Assembly (NCBI GenBank): GCA_015680685.1
Contig: MNCI01015542.1
Coordinates: forward strand, 124,842 to 188,841
Direction: 5' to 3'
Source: Gnetum montanum
Lineage: Eukaryota; Streptophyta; Gnetopsida; Gnetales; Gnetaceae
DNA length: 64,000 bases
Shown: piece after piece, positions 12,336 through 25,115 of the stretch
Numbering within the stretch: position 1 is the stretch's first letter
Layout of the letters: the number at the start of each line of letters is the position of its first letter
Notes under the pieces: model-generated
Seen by the model: only the letters and a program-made list of their open reading frames with translations
What the model was told of the DNA's origin: nothing
Database searches by the model: none
Made by a program: the position numbers and the translations under genes

Positions 12336-14781
12336 CCATCACTTCTTTAGAGGAGTTGCTTACCTAATTCATTACACTCTTCAAGTACAAGTTGAACCCC
12401 GAGGTAACCCTGGACCAGTTGATGCAAGTGAAGTAGGGCCATTTAGAGCTTGTGCAAAAATTCAACCAATGTTGGAGTGCATCACTCAATGAGATTCATG
12501 AGTCCATTATTAAAACACATTTGTTGGCCATTTTCAAAGGTGTAGTGAATGACTTCATCAAGTTGAAATTGTATTACCTTTCCCCGTAGTCCTTAATCCA
12601 AGCATTAAATCAAACTAAGAGCATCTAGGATGCGGTAGAGGTTAGCAAGGATTCGACCTATGTGGCCTACAAAAACCTACATGTGAAGAAAGAAAAGGAC
12701 AAGCACAAAGGCAAATAGGTGACTACAATTTTTGCAATGGTGACCAATGAGGCTAAACCAGCTAATGCCAAATCAATGGCAAAGCCACCTAAGGTCCTAA
12801 CCAGCAACAATAAGGTAGCTGGCTCTAACACAGTGGCAAATAACCAACCTGCATCATTGACACTTGCAAAACTAGCTACCATAAGGCCTGACTTTGAGAA
12901 CAAGGATTACTCAAAGTACACACCATTTCCTATTAAGAAATCAGAGCTAGTATAAGCATATTTTTGAGGATGCTCACAAGCAGCATGATTAATATTGTGA
13001 GCTCCTCAAGAATCCTTTAGCTACACTACCTAATGAGCCTACAGTCCCTAGGCATTTCAAGCTAGACCAATTTTTCCAATATCACCAATTACAAGGTCAT
13101 AATACAAATGTTTACATCACATTGTAGGATGATATACAATGCATGATCAATAGGAGTGAGTTGGTCCTTAACACAACCAACCCAGTGCACCCCCAAAACC
13201 AATCAATGGGGGTTTACAATGATCCTCTAAACGCAAGTGGTAGATGGCACATCATCAATGCTATCATCATTGATGATGATTTAGAGCTGACATAGGAATC
13301 ATTTTTGGTTCATGTGTCCTTTGGTGATGCCAAGGCCTCCTTGTCCTCAACTAGTTCAAGGACCTCTTTCATTATTAGAGCATCACCTCAGGCACCCATA
13401 ACATCGTTTGTACTCAAGGCCTCATAGCATGTTGTAGTAGCAACAATCTAATCACCATTCATTGTAAGGGCACCACAACATGTAGACTCCCAACCTATTT
13501 TAAGTTCGGTGATGGGAAATTCATCAGTTCCTATTTTCCCAAGACCTCATCCTATAGCCAACACCAACAAGCAATCAAGATGGCAATCCAAGAGGCCGAA
13601 TGAGTGCCTCACAAATTAGATGCTTTGATAGCACTAAGAGCGAAGGGCACTGGGCTTACCAAAGCTTATCCCCTTGTCTTCCATCCCAATGTCCCAACTA
13701 ACTAAAGAGGCCATCATAACCAGTAGCTAACAATGAAGCACTGAGGCTCCAAAGCAGGGAAAGAAAATAAAGCTAAAATCTCTTATATGAGAGATTCATC
13801 TCTTGGGCTACATGAAGGAGATGAAGGCCAAAAACAAAGTAGCAAATAGTGGAAAGAACTTCCTTGACATGTTGGCCTAGGTCAAGTATTCTTTGAAATA
13901 GAAAAACACAACATTAAGCCTGTACAACCTGATAATAACCTCCTCTACACATCACAAAGTGTTAGTTTGCATGTTGACCTTCATTCCTATTGTAGAAGAC
14001 ATCCCAGTAGATGAGCAATCCATCCACACTATGATGTTGCCTCCTTCCCTGCAAGAATCAGGTTCAACATCCTTAGCATTTTCAATGAGGTGATTAAGGT
14101 TGACCTTAAGAATGGCCAAGTCATTACCATGCCAATGTTCATCATAATCCACGTGGGGCAATGCAGAATCTGCAGGGTGCATGTTGATGATGGGATAACA
14201 ACAAATGTCATCGCATACATAGTTGTTGACAAGCTTGGTCATGCTTATGAAATTAAACCAACAAAGACAACATGCCTAAATTCCTTTAATGGATCATGTG
14301 TTGTCGTAAGCAGAACTATCATGATAACCTTTGTGATAGGGAAGCAATTCCCCACCACTACTGAATTCATAGTGATTGAGAAGATGCCAGGTTTTAACTT
14401 GATCTTGGGTAGGCCCTGGCTAGCCTAATTGCGGGTTGTCTCCTCCCCAATCCATCAAAAAATCCACATTTCATATGAAGGTGGAAAGGTTATCATATAT
14501 GGTGACAATGTAGCCCCTCTGACTATCAGCAACATTGTTACTGAACAAGGGTTAGAGGTGGAGTTCCTTGATGACGCACCTCCCACGAAGGATGAAGGTG
14601 AAAAATGTAAGGCAAACAACTCGAGGAGCCAACAAGAGCCCTTGACCTCTTGGAGGATGCTTTATGGGTAGAACTGCCCTTTGACATTGCTAAAAAAGGT
14701 TAAGGTGAGTACCATATTGTACCATCTAGGCATTGCACACCCCCTAACCCACACCGGATTAGGAAAAAACTACACGACTAA
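12336..14781 (+). pseudogene. A gag-protease
   Basis: The Gag capsid part begins mid-domain with LPRASITSLEELL, then FKYKLNP and LYYLSP, matching B gag. A linker with YSKYTPFPIKKSELV and NPVHPQNQSMGVYNDPLNA follows. The retropepsin region is open at 14090-14428: VHVDDGITTNVIAY (active-site loop, DDG retained) and FNLILGRPWLA (flap-distal ILGRPWL signature). It closes with LPFDIAKKG, matching the B C terminus LPFNVISEG. In-frame stops occur, for example in LLT*F and before the tail. Gag would build particles and the protease would cleave the polyprotein. Confidence 0.75.
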
Positions 14782-15039
14782 GGCATCCCCTTAGTCTGAT
14801 AAGTGCTAGGCCCCTACCTACCCCCAATTTTGCATACCTTACTTGTTTGCATTTTGATTGCATTTTACATTTAACTTGGTTATTTACATTTTACATTTTT
14901 GCCTATACTATGCATATATTTATTTTGTTACGTGCTTTGACTTAGCTTACATTTTTACTTGTTCACTTTTTAGTAGTTAGTTTACACATAAAAAATAGAA
15001 AAATGCATAAAAATCATAAAATTCAAAAATTACATAATA

Positions 15040-15370
15040 CCATAGCCCGCTAAGGCCTAAAAATAGGAATATTTTTTTGTTCAATGCATGGCCTGAATTG
15101 ACTTTAAACTATCATATGATCCACCAAGGCCTAAAACTGGCAATCTTCTTTACACTACATGGCCTAGGATGGCCTAAAACTACCATCATGGCCCATCATG
15201 GCCTTAAAATGGCATCACGTGGCCTAACATGACCCTAAATTGGAAAAAATTTTCTATTACCACATGGCTTGAAATGACCTTAAACTATCACTAGGGCCAA
15301 AAATGGCCTAAAACTATCAAAATGCTATCTACACATGTAGCTTGAAATGGTCTAAAACTAGCAATCGCTA
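15040..15370 (+). repeat. A repeat array R1 (after protease)
   Basis: Imperfect repeats of a unit reading CATGGCCTAAAACTAGCA or close variants, about 25-45 bp apart. The reverse complement (AGTTTTAGGCCATG) matches the R1 array of B (AGTTTAAGGCCATTTCGGGC). Since A and B face opposite ways, the orientation relative to the element is the same. No gene is seen from 14782 to 15570. Confidence 0.6.
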
Positions 15371-15575
15371 GAGCCCAATCACATTGACTCATCACACCAT
15401 TAGCATCAAACACATAGCAAATAAATGCAAGAGTCTACTCATCATACACTCCACATAGTGATATATCCATTATATCTCATAGAAGATAACAATAATAGCA
15501 TGATCATCCACATCATACAGCAAAAATACACAAAAATTCAAAAACACTCAATGATAGGGCTACATCAAGATTTTC

Positions 15576-18500
15576 TTAACCATTGGTGCTAGGTGGGGGT
15601 GGAGGTTTCTCTTCTTCTACCATGCTACTGGTGCCTGTAGCATCACCTAGTGCCTATCAACAACAAAAATAATAAGACAAAAATCTATGAGCAAGAATGC
15701 AATATGCAACCTAACCAAAAAAACATAAAAACAACAAGAAAAACAAACCTAAGACGGTCCTACATTGACCATGTCTGTAGGTAGGCTATCAAGGCCCTCC
15801 TCTAGGCATTAGAGGATCTTGGCCTCTAATAGCTACGTCCAGTCCTCTTGGCCAAATTCAACACTCGTAAGGGTCTTGTCTTCATCCACGATGGTCCATG
15901 TGGGTGGCTGCATAGAAAAGGTGGCAAATGAAGTCACCCCTGAAGGCATGATAATCTCCTACTGTAGGGAACTACTAACCACTGTGTGGCTAGTAAATAT
16001 CTCGAAGGCCTATCTCCTATCAATTGCCTCAACAAACATCTCAAGGTGGTAGTGGTTGATAGACTCTTCTTTGAGCTGCTGAAGATATGCATCTCACTCA
16101 TTCTTATAGTATTGTTTGTGGTTTTTTTGCGTATGCCCCCACTTGCAACCTTAGCACTGAAATTTTTCCAATCTTGACTTTTCTGGGCAAGCATATCCAT
16201 TGAAACACCACCAAATTTGGGCGAGAACACTTCAATGGTAGATTTGTCTAAGTGACAACATAAGTCAAGTTTTTTCCAAGTGTTGTGCTATGCTTGCATT
16301 GCACTTGCTACCCTCTTGAGTGTAGCTAGCGTAGCATGGAGCTCATGACCAAATCTACAAAATTTTCTAAGTGTCAAAAACTATTGCAAAAATGTTTCTA
16401 AGTTTGTTGCCATGCTCCCATTACTCTTACTACACTCTCCAACATAGTAAGCATAGCAGCACTCTACTAGCTAGTTTACACTAGTGTTAAGCCATAAATT
16501 TTCAAGCTAGCTCAACATGGAAGAAGCATTTGAAAAACATAACTCTTGAAGCTACCTCTCTTACTACGCTCTTGAGCGTAGTTAGCGTAGGAAGAACAAG
16601 AACTGCACCTCATCTCATCTCATCTCATCCTACTACACTCACGAGTGTAGTAAGTGTAGAAACATTGGACTTCAATCTTTTGCAAAATTTTCCTAACTGT
16701 TGGGCTATGCTCTAGAGTGTAGCTAGTGTAGCAACATGAGACTACCTCCAAAAGCTTCTAGATCTCAACATAGGCCTTCATTCTATCTCCAGCAATCCTC
16801 CAACAAGCATAATCAGCAACTTGCACTTTCTTTGCATCCCCCTATGTCCCAAAATTATACCTATGCTTGATTTCACTCAAAAGAGGGTAGAGCGTAGCCT
16901 CCAAATTACATTTTTTTGCACTATTTGTAGGTACATTACAACATTTTTTGACTTTAGTACATGTAGCCTTAGTAATGTAGCTATATTCTGATAGTCTCTC
17001 GGTGTCTAGTGGAGCATACCAAAGTGTAGCACTAGTTGCTCTAATGGAAGTGTAGCAAATATTAGCATAGCCCCACCTAACCCTTTGCCACATGGCACTC
17101 AATTTGCACTTCATGCTAACCCTAAGCCTATAAATACCTCTACATTCCACACTCTAGAGGTTAGTAATTCATTTTAGCAGTGGGCATTTGAAGCATTTGG
17201 CTTGCAAATTGAAGTAGAAGTTTCCATTTTAGAGTACCACTTGGCAGCTAAGGCACCTTGAGCACCCCACACACTGGAGCATATCAACACCTTTGCAAAA
17301 CCTTTGCATCCCATTCAACACCATAGCACCGTAGCTTATAGGACACTACAGCAATGAACCCAGTAGGCATAGACTCTGTGATGGATGTTAGTCTTCATCT
17401 TGGGACCCCACAAGAGACTATGGCTACACTGCTATTATGCCTGTCTATGCACCATGTACCTCCTCAAGGCTCATTTGTAATTACTATGCTTCTTGTTTGG
17501 GATGGTATCATTCTTTCTCTCAAAATCAATTCCATGTCAAGCATTCTCTTTGACATTTAGTACTAGATTCATGTTTTTCACCACATTACATGTTTTTGCA
17601 AGTTTGCACCACCATTCTCACATTGGGAAACCCCTCTATGCTCAAGCTTAGTTGGTTGTGATACTTCTGAAAATGCCATTAGAATGCTTAGCATTATCTT
17701 ACAATGTTAGCACTTGCAGTTTGGCTAACCATGACACCCCTCGGTTGCACCCAATACCTCAGTTGCAGCTAGCAAAGTCCTTGTTCAATCAACAAGACCG
17801 TCTAGGGCACTCTAACTCCATTTCCTAGTAAAGAACCTCGCATGGAGGTGGGGTCAAGGCTATGCACTCACAAATCCCTGAGTGTTCTAGTTATTGAAAT
17901 TTTTGATCACTACATCCATCTATAGCATCTACTCAATGATCTCCCATGTGGTCTTCTTCTTTCCCTAGATGGTTGACCAATACCAAGAATAGTTGATCTC
18001 TATGTTCTACTAGGTACTATCTCCCTGTGATGGAGCTGCCAAGAAGTCATATCAGAACTGGAGGTCCTCAATCTTCTTATCCTGGCTTGTCACTCTTTCT
18101 TGAAGCTCATGAACACATTTCCACAAGTGCTCGTTTGAGTGCCTACAGCTCCATAATGCTTTCACATAGGAAAGCATGCACTTGCTAATTGCCTTGTACA
18201 CACGGCGGGGAACTTTCTCCACTACAAAAGGGTACTTGGGGATGGCATCCTTCTTAGCCACCCAGTTCGGATCCATCTTAGAACAAGAAAATGAGCATTA
18301 TTCATAGACTAAGCATAAAATTGGTAAAGCAAGGTAAATAAAACAACAACATGCATATCGAGCTCCGGATCCACCTAATGTAGGTAGTCTACAATATTCT
18401 CAACAATGCCTTCCATGAAGGCAAGCTTGTTCAATGTCTCTACCCATGACTTCATGCAGGAGGTAGGTGCAGTAGTGGACTACTAGCAGGTACATCTAAG

Positions 18501-19100
18501 GCTGCATAACAATAGTGCACTTAGCGACAACTAAACAATCAAAGATGAAAGAGCAAAAGAGAAATAATAGATGGAAATTTAAAGCATTTACCTATCAAGC
18601 CCTTTGGTGTGAGAGCAGGGGGATCTCCCAAATGCACATCATCAAAGAGGTTGGTAAAATCACCCTCGTTAGGGTGGAACAACCCCATTTCCTCAAACTA
18701 TTGGAAGGTATCTATAGCATCATGCAGCTCCTCCTTCGGTGCTTCCTCCTCCTCAACTTGAGGAGGGGCCACCTCTACTATTATTGTTGCCACTACTTCA
18801 GCAACTCTCTTGCCTAATTTACAATCACAACATTTTGGCATTAACATAACTTAGCCCAAAACACTAAAAAAATAAACATAAAAAATATAAAACAAATGCA
18901 TCTATACATATACTAACCTATAACATCTGTGCACAAGCTTGGGATTTTTAGGTAAATCTTTTTGGTGCCTGCTTGTTCAACTATAAGAGTAGCCTCCTCC
19001 ATCAAGCATGGTCTCTTGATCTTTTCCTTGGAAGGCCCCACCATTTCTGCAATGTAACAGTTGGCCTTGTTCACATCTCCAATGATGATTGGGGACACTT
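15576..19100 (-). pseudogene. A antisense gene, 3' half (interrupted by solo LTR 16201-17914)
   Basis: On the strand opposite to A this keeps the C-terminal half of the gene seen complete in B. From right to left: plus 18915-19050 (GPSKEKIKRPCLMEE, matching B exon 4 end); 18600-18790 (acidic, EGDFTNLFDDVHLGDPP, exon 5); 18052-18276 (VPRRVYKAISKCM and ALWSCRHSNEHLW, exon 7); coiled-coil pieces to 17920; then QDWKNFSAKV at about 16150; and a Pro-rich end GTSSMVEEEKPPPPP before TAA at 15576. A GT-AG intron at plus 15654-15748 corresponds to B intron 7. A CTAAG acceptor at about 18277 corresponds to B intron 6. Stops are present. The 5' half could not be traced. Confidence 0.65.
16201..17914 (+). 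repeat. Solo LTR of family T inside the antisense gene of A
   Basis: A 1714-bp LTR starts TGAAACACCACCAAAT and ends TTGATCACTACA. It is flanked by the 5-bp duplication TCCAT (16196-16200 and 17915-17919). It aligns with the 3' LTR of A (26671-28298) from end to end, including a TATA box at 17129-17136 and half-site motifs such as TACGCTCTTGAGCGTAG. Removing it restores the antisense reading order, so it arrived after A. Confidence 0.85.
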
Positions 19101-20984
19101 GCCCATGCTATCACAAGAATAGTGTGACTACCCTAGATGGCATTTTTTCATCACTAAGTATGACTCATTGATCCCCTTTGGAGGATCCTACAAGTGAGTG
19201 GTTGCAAGCATGTATTTCACCCAAGGCTTAGATAGCTACTTATAATCTTGCACTACCTAATGTTTGGTACTCATTAGGGTACAACATGATTTGCATGGCA
19301 TTAGCATTTTGTTTTTCATGTTTCACATATTTAACATTACTGCTCACACATTTAGTAATTTAACATTAGCATTTTCATTTCACAAGTTTAGCATTTTTGC
19401 ACAAAATTTTCAAATTTTTTCTAACTCCAGGTAATGTAGTCTAAAAGGCTATGAACAAATTCTAACTTTGGGCTACCTCTAGGAGCATAGTCCAAAAATC
19501 AAAAAATTTTGCTAACTCTGGAACCCCCAACTACTCTTTGGCAACTTTAGAGTGTAGTCCTAGATAAATAATAATAATTGTTTCTTACAACCCTACCCTT
19601 TACTTGCATCTTGTCATGGCATAAAAAATGAAAAAAATCACTGAAATGTGCCCTTAGCATTGCCCCTTCCATAGCTCCCATAGTTAAGCATCCTCATCAT
19701 AGGGTGTAATGCCTTATAGCCCCTATGGCCTCTAGGCAATCACTACCCCATGTTGTTCCATCATGGCCATCGTCGATGCTTGTGTCCTTGCCCTTGCCTC
19801 AATCCTGAAATTTCAAAAAATTTAAAATAAAAAAATGACAGTCTCTTGTCACATCCCTAGACCTATGGTGGTCATTTATGATCGATGTCGACATTTGTAA
19901 TCCCCTACCTCATTGTAAAAATAACAAAAATAGACCTTAGAATCCTTGACCACACTCCTGCCCCATGGAATGTTATCTGGTTGCTACCAATATGCTTATT
20001 TTTGTCCCTTATGCACACAAAAAATCCTCAAAATAAAATTTTGTAAGATCACCTATGCCTTGCCCTACAAGCAACAGCCCTAGGGTTATTACCAAACCTA
20101 AATCCCTTACCTCGCACAAAATTTATTTCCTGTGGTGAACCTTGTGTAGGCGGTTGGTTGTCCCAAGCTACCACTGCCAAACCCCTTTTCTTTGCTCTAC
20201 ACTTTTTCCCATCCCACTGCATTGCAAAAAGGTAAATTTTTTCAAAAAAATCCTTGTAAACCCTCCACGCCCGTTACCTTTTTCTTTCTTTTTCTGGTGG
20301 CCACATTGACCATCGCAAGATGAACCCTTATGTTCACAGGGGGTACCGAAATGCGTTCAGCTAGAACCCCTCACCCTACAAACCCTTGCACGTGTGTGCA
20401 CTCTCACTCTAGTTGTGTAGCTAGCATAGCCATTGTAGTGGAAGCCCCTACCATGGAAAGGCATCACCAGAACACAATCCAAAGCCCCAAATTCCTAAGT
20501 GTAGGAAAAGCATAATAAATGAAAAGGGGGAGAGTGTAGTCAAGGTACCTAGCAGATGGTGGTACCTTTTGCTCCTCCATGCATGCCCACGGTAGGCATC
20601 CCTAGACATGCTCTCCCTCATCCACATTGGTTAGACTAGGATGCTAGCATCCACTTTGGTGTGACATTCTAGCGACTATGCTTGTACAAATGCACTATGC
20701 TATGGAAATTTTGCATTTCAACTTTGAAAATGACAAATTTACCCAAGGTGAAATGTGCTTTTTACCCCTAGGGACCACTTAATTTTTTACCTACCTCGAG
20801 ACTACGCTCAATAGTGCTGAGCATAGTTGGGTGGGAGTGTAGCTACCAAAGTTAGAAATTTTTTTGATTTTTTCGGCTGTCTCTGGACTTAGAAAAATTT
20901 TGAATTTTTCTTGTCAGCCAATGAGCACCCAAGCCAATTTTTCTTTCTCAATGCACCAAGCCTTGCTATAATGATGCATTTAGC
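19101..20984. other. A internal region, unassigned
   Basis: No gene can be supported here. By position it should hold the 5' half of the antisense gene and its promoter, but I cannot align it with B exons 1-3. It contains scattered CTACGCT/AGCATAG-type half-sites (for example GACTACGCTCAATAGTGCTG near 20811 and AGTTGTGTAGCTAGCATAGC near 20401), as B does in its 5' leader and first intron. Confidence 0.4.
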
Positions 20985-21090
20985 ACATATCATGGTTCAC
21001 TAAGACCTTGAACTAGCACTTCACAGTCTACTAAGACCTTAAATTGACAAACCCATGGTCAATTGAGGCCTAAAACTGGCCCATGCATCC
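20985..21090 (+). repeat. A repeat array R2 (before RT)
   Basis: Three or four short units such as CATGGTTCACTAAGACCTTG and CACAGTCTACTAAGACCTTA, spaced about 35 bp. They lie just upstream of RT, as the R2 array of B does. Confidence 0.5.
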
Positions 21091-21189
21091 CTTTCCTTTT
21101 AAAATCACATTTACATATTTAAGTAAATTTTATTGCATTGTTTTCCTTCATTCTGTGCATATTGTGCTCATTAAGATAGGTGCAGCTTG

Positions 21190-21214
21190 ACATTTTTCTA
21201 GTTGTTTTTGCAGG
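21190..21214 (+). promoter_or_regulatory. Candidate 3' splice site before pol of A
   Basis: TTTTTCTAGTTGTTTTTGCAG is a pyrimidine-rich tract with a good plant acceptor, placed just before the pol region. Ogre elements are known to splice an intron between protease and RT. A matching donor after protease was not identified with confidence. Confidence 0.35.
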
Positions 21215-21289
21215 TTTACTGCAGAATTTTCAACATGACTACATATGAGCATCTTCACTCACCTCTGGTCCTAACTAGGCCCAATTGTG

Positions 21290-24200
21290 ATCTCATGTGA
21301 TGCATTTACTTGCAATTCCTAAACCTTGAGCTCATAGCCTATGATGAATACATGACATTTGTAGAGGCATCGCTAGACTGGCTAAACTATCTAGTTAGGG
21401 CTATAGAGCTAGAGGTGGGTGACGTCACTAAGGATCCCTTCGTTGAAATCCTTGTAGCAACATCTTGTTGTGAGGTAAAAACATTTAAACTTAGTTCTTT
21501 GTTAGAACCTCAACATGCCCAAAACATTGCAAAAGTACTTAACAATAACACCAAGGTATTTACATAGTCTTGCAAAGACATGCTAGGCTTAGATCCTTGC
21601 ATAGTGCAATATAATCCTTGATCCCATCATAAAACCAGTTAATTAGAAGGCTTACAAGGTTAGGCCTAAGGTGACATTGGAAGTTTGTGATGAAATCACT
21701 AAGGCCTACAAAGCTAGCTTCATCTGGGCTGTTGACTACATAGACTAGGTCTCCAACATCATGGTTGTAGCCAAGAAGAATGAAAGTATATGCATTTGCA
21801 TAGACTTTTGGGACCTGAACAAGGAAACCATTAAAGATGATTTCCCATTGCCTAGTATTGATCAATTGATTACAATTGGTCATGCCTTGTTGTCCTTTAT
21901 GGACAGGTTCTTGAATTACAATCATATTTGGATTAACCTAGAGCACTAGCTTACTACCTTTATGATCCCTTGGGGTACATTTTGCTATACCATGATGTAC
22001 TTTCGGCTAAAAAATATAGGAGTGACTTACCAATGAGCCATGATGTACATATTTAGTGATTACCTATTCGGTGTCCTTAATGATTACACTGATGATATAG
22101 CGGTTAAGTCCAAGGCATCATACAACCACATAGATGATTTAGACCTTGTGCTCAAATGTTGTTTGAAGCATGAACTTAGGTTAAATCCTAAGAAATGTGT
22201 CTTGAACATCAAGACAAGCCGCATGCTAGGTTTCATAGTATCTGAAGTAAGCATACACGTAGACTCCAATAAGGTTAAGGCTATTATTAATTGAGCTATG
22301 AGGGTTACAAGGTAGATTGCAATTCATTCGTCAATTTATCACATGGTTGACTAACAAGTTGCAGCCAATGCAACACTTGCTTGAAAAGGGAGTCCACTTT
22401 GAGTGGATAGCTTAATGCCAAGAGGCATTTGACAACCTCAAATAAGAGCTAGCTCAACTTCCAACTGTCTATCCTCTATAAGGAGATAAACCGTTCTACA
22501 TCTACCTTGCTACCTCAGATGTGTCCATCGCTTCTCTGCTTTGTCAAAAGTGAGACAATGGCACCAAGGTCCCAGTATACTACCTAAGCCATGCATTAGT
22601 TGCCTATGAAGGAAAGTATAACAACATGGAGAAGAATTGCCTTGCCTTGATCTTTGCACTTAAGAAGTGGAGGCATAACCTTTTTCATAGCCAAGTCAAC
22701 ATCATCTGCAAAAGCAATGTACTTCGAGCCATTACAATGAATATCTACAAGAGCAGGTACATTTCACATTGGAAAGTAATAATCACAATGTTTTACATAC
22801 ATTACGTTGCATAAGCATCAACCAAAGGTCAAGCAATAGCCACACAACTTATCCAATCAATAATCAAGCAACGATAGATCTAAAACTTCTAGATGGACAT
22901 GTCACTAGCATAAGTCAAGTGCTTGATAACTTCAAGGCACTTTTACATTTTAATGGTGCTTTAACCTCTCAAGGGGGTAGTGTTGCTATCGTAATCATGT
23001 TCCCCTCTAGGGAGATCTGACCCTTCATGTACCATTTTGCATTCCCATGAACTAACAACATGGAAAATTATGAGGGTCTCCTTTAGGGTATCTTGGCATC
23101 TCATGACCTAGGAATATAGAACCTAGTTATCCAAGGTGATTCACAACTAGTTGTCAACTAGGTTACAGAGGTTTATGCTTGTAAAGCCCAACACTTGAAA
23201 CCTTACTGTGACTTGGCGAAGCACTTGCTTAAGCAATTTCTAACTGCTGATGTTTAGCATATCCCCTAGAATGAAAATTCCATTGTTAATGCATTAGCTA
23301 TGTTAGCCTTAAGCATTGCACCTAAAATTTTTCATGCATTACCTATTTTAGTGGTGGATTGCACTATGCCCATCATGCAAACAATTGACATTGCACCTAT
23401 AGCCACAGTAAGCACAAACCACGTAGTAGAGTGGTACAAAGAAATCAAGTTGTACCTTCTACAAGGTGAACCTTTGCATCATCTAACCATTGATTAAAAG
23501 TATGTACTGTGGAAATGATCATGGTAGTAAATCATCATGCATGATAGCATACTATGCTATAGATCCTATGATGGCATACTGTTAACATGTGTTAGCAATA
23601 GTGAAGCACAGATGATCATTGAACAAGTCCATGAGGGACTCTGTAGAGGCCATATAGCACCTAGGGCGATGGCAGTGAAGATTAGATTCTTAGGCTACTA
23701 TTGGCCATACATGGAGCACAATTGCATCTCTAAGGTCAAGATGTGCAACACGTGTCAATGGCATGGTAATTTAATCCACGTGCCACCCATTGAACTACAT
23801 ACAATGAAGGTCACATGGCCATTCAAATGTTGGCGGTTGGATATCATAGGAAAAATAACACCTACATCTTCCACAAGGCATAACTTCATCATAACCACAA
23901 TTGAGTATTTTATGAAGTGGATTCAGGCTATTACCCTTAGGAAGACTACATCATAGTAGGTTTGCAAATTCATATTTGACAACATAGTCATGGATAAAAA
24001 GCCACAGTTTAGCAATGCTGAGACCAAGGCCTTTTGCACACGATTTGGAATCAAACATTCCTTTTCATCATCCTACTACCTATAAGTGAATGGCCAAGTA
24101 GAGGCCACAAATAAGGTCATTGTCAATCTTTCAAAGAAGATGCTTTGCAGTGGTAACCGATGATGGCATGAGCAGGTGATCTACGCACTTTGGGCCTACC

Positions 24201-24647
24201 CCACAACATGAAGGATTGCAACATGTAAGACACTATACAGTTTGGTTTATGGATCTAAAGTAATATTTCCTTTTGAATTGTAGGTTTCATCACTCCATGT
24301 AATCCTCTCAAGCTTCATCAATGAGGCTCAAAACGATGAGTTGAGAATCATGGATCTTAACTCAATAGAGGAGGAGTGCATGCAAATGCTTAGTCAAATT
24401 GAGTGGTACCAACAAATGTAATAGTAGAAATATTTTTATAATTAGCATCAATTCCCAATCAAGAAAGGGAACTTGGTCTTAAGGCCATTCATGAATCCGT
24501 GAACAAATTCTCAGCCAACTTGGAAGGGCCTTTCTTGGTCATCAAGGCTTATGGCAATGGAGCATTCAAGATTGTTGACAATGAGGGAAATGAATTTGTC
24601 AGTCTTATAAAACACTCGTATTTAAGTCATACTACACATAGCATGTA
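21290..24647 (+). pseudogene. A pol: RT, RNase H, second RNase H, integrase
   Basis: The RT region (about 21650-22300) shows CIDFWDLNKETIKDDFPLPS, WGTFCYTMM and the catalytic box as YTDDI (both Asp kept). After the RT thumb and the first RNase H (YYLSHALVAYEGKYNN-like) comes a second RNase H around 22900-23300 with FNGALTSQGGS and QGDSQLVVN. A dual RNase H is a hallmark of the Tat lineage. Integrase follows: CNTCQWHGNLIHVPP (zinc finger), RLDIIGKITP (first Asp) and VNGQVEATNK (Glu). The segment holding the second catalytic Asp is deleted near 23990. Pol ends at TAA 24645-24647. Many stops. Confidence 0.8.
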
Positions 24648-24662
24648 ACACTTCATCAATGA

Positions 24663-25115
24663 TAAAGCAAGGTAAGCAATAGTTCGCTATGACTATAAAC
24701 TAGCAAAGATTAGTCTGCTATGACTATAAAATGGCATAGAATAGTTTGATATGACTATAAAATAGCAAAGAATAGTCCACTACGACTATAAACAAGCACA
24801 ACATGTACACTACAACATTAAACTGGCACCCACATCCATAGTTCTCTATGACTATAAATTGGCATAGCATAGTCTGCTACAACTATAAATTGGCATAGAT
24901 CATCCGCTATGATGCTAAACTAGTGTAGCTTATCCTTGGGTTATGATGATAAACTAGCACAACATCCACCATCTACTACAATGTTAAACTAGCACACAAC
25001 TATCTGCTAGGACTATTAGCTAGCATACCATTGTCTGCCAAGATCTTAAACTATGCCCACAGGCTACTAGAACCCTAAACTAGCAAAGCATACAGCCTAC
25101 CAAGACCCTAAACTA
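24663..25115 (+). repeat. A repeat array R3 (after integrase)
   Basis: About a dozen imperfect repeats of a ~30-45 bp unit with cores such as CTATGACTATAAACTAGCA, CTATGACTATAAAATGGCAT and GACCCTAAACTAG. The reverse complement (GCTAGTTTATAGTC..AGCAGAC) matches the R3 array of B at 44880-44950. The spacing is irregular and there are no spacers, so this is not a CRISPR. Confidence 0.75.

Noticed and set aside
24663-25115. CRISPR-like array
   Set aside because: The repeats are imperfect, irregularly spaced, without unique spacers, and lie in a plant retrotransposon with the same array in a sister copy.
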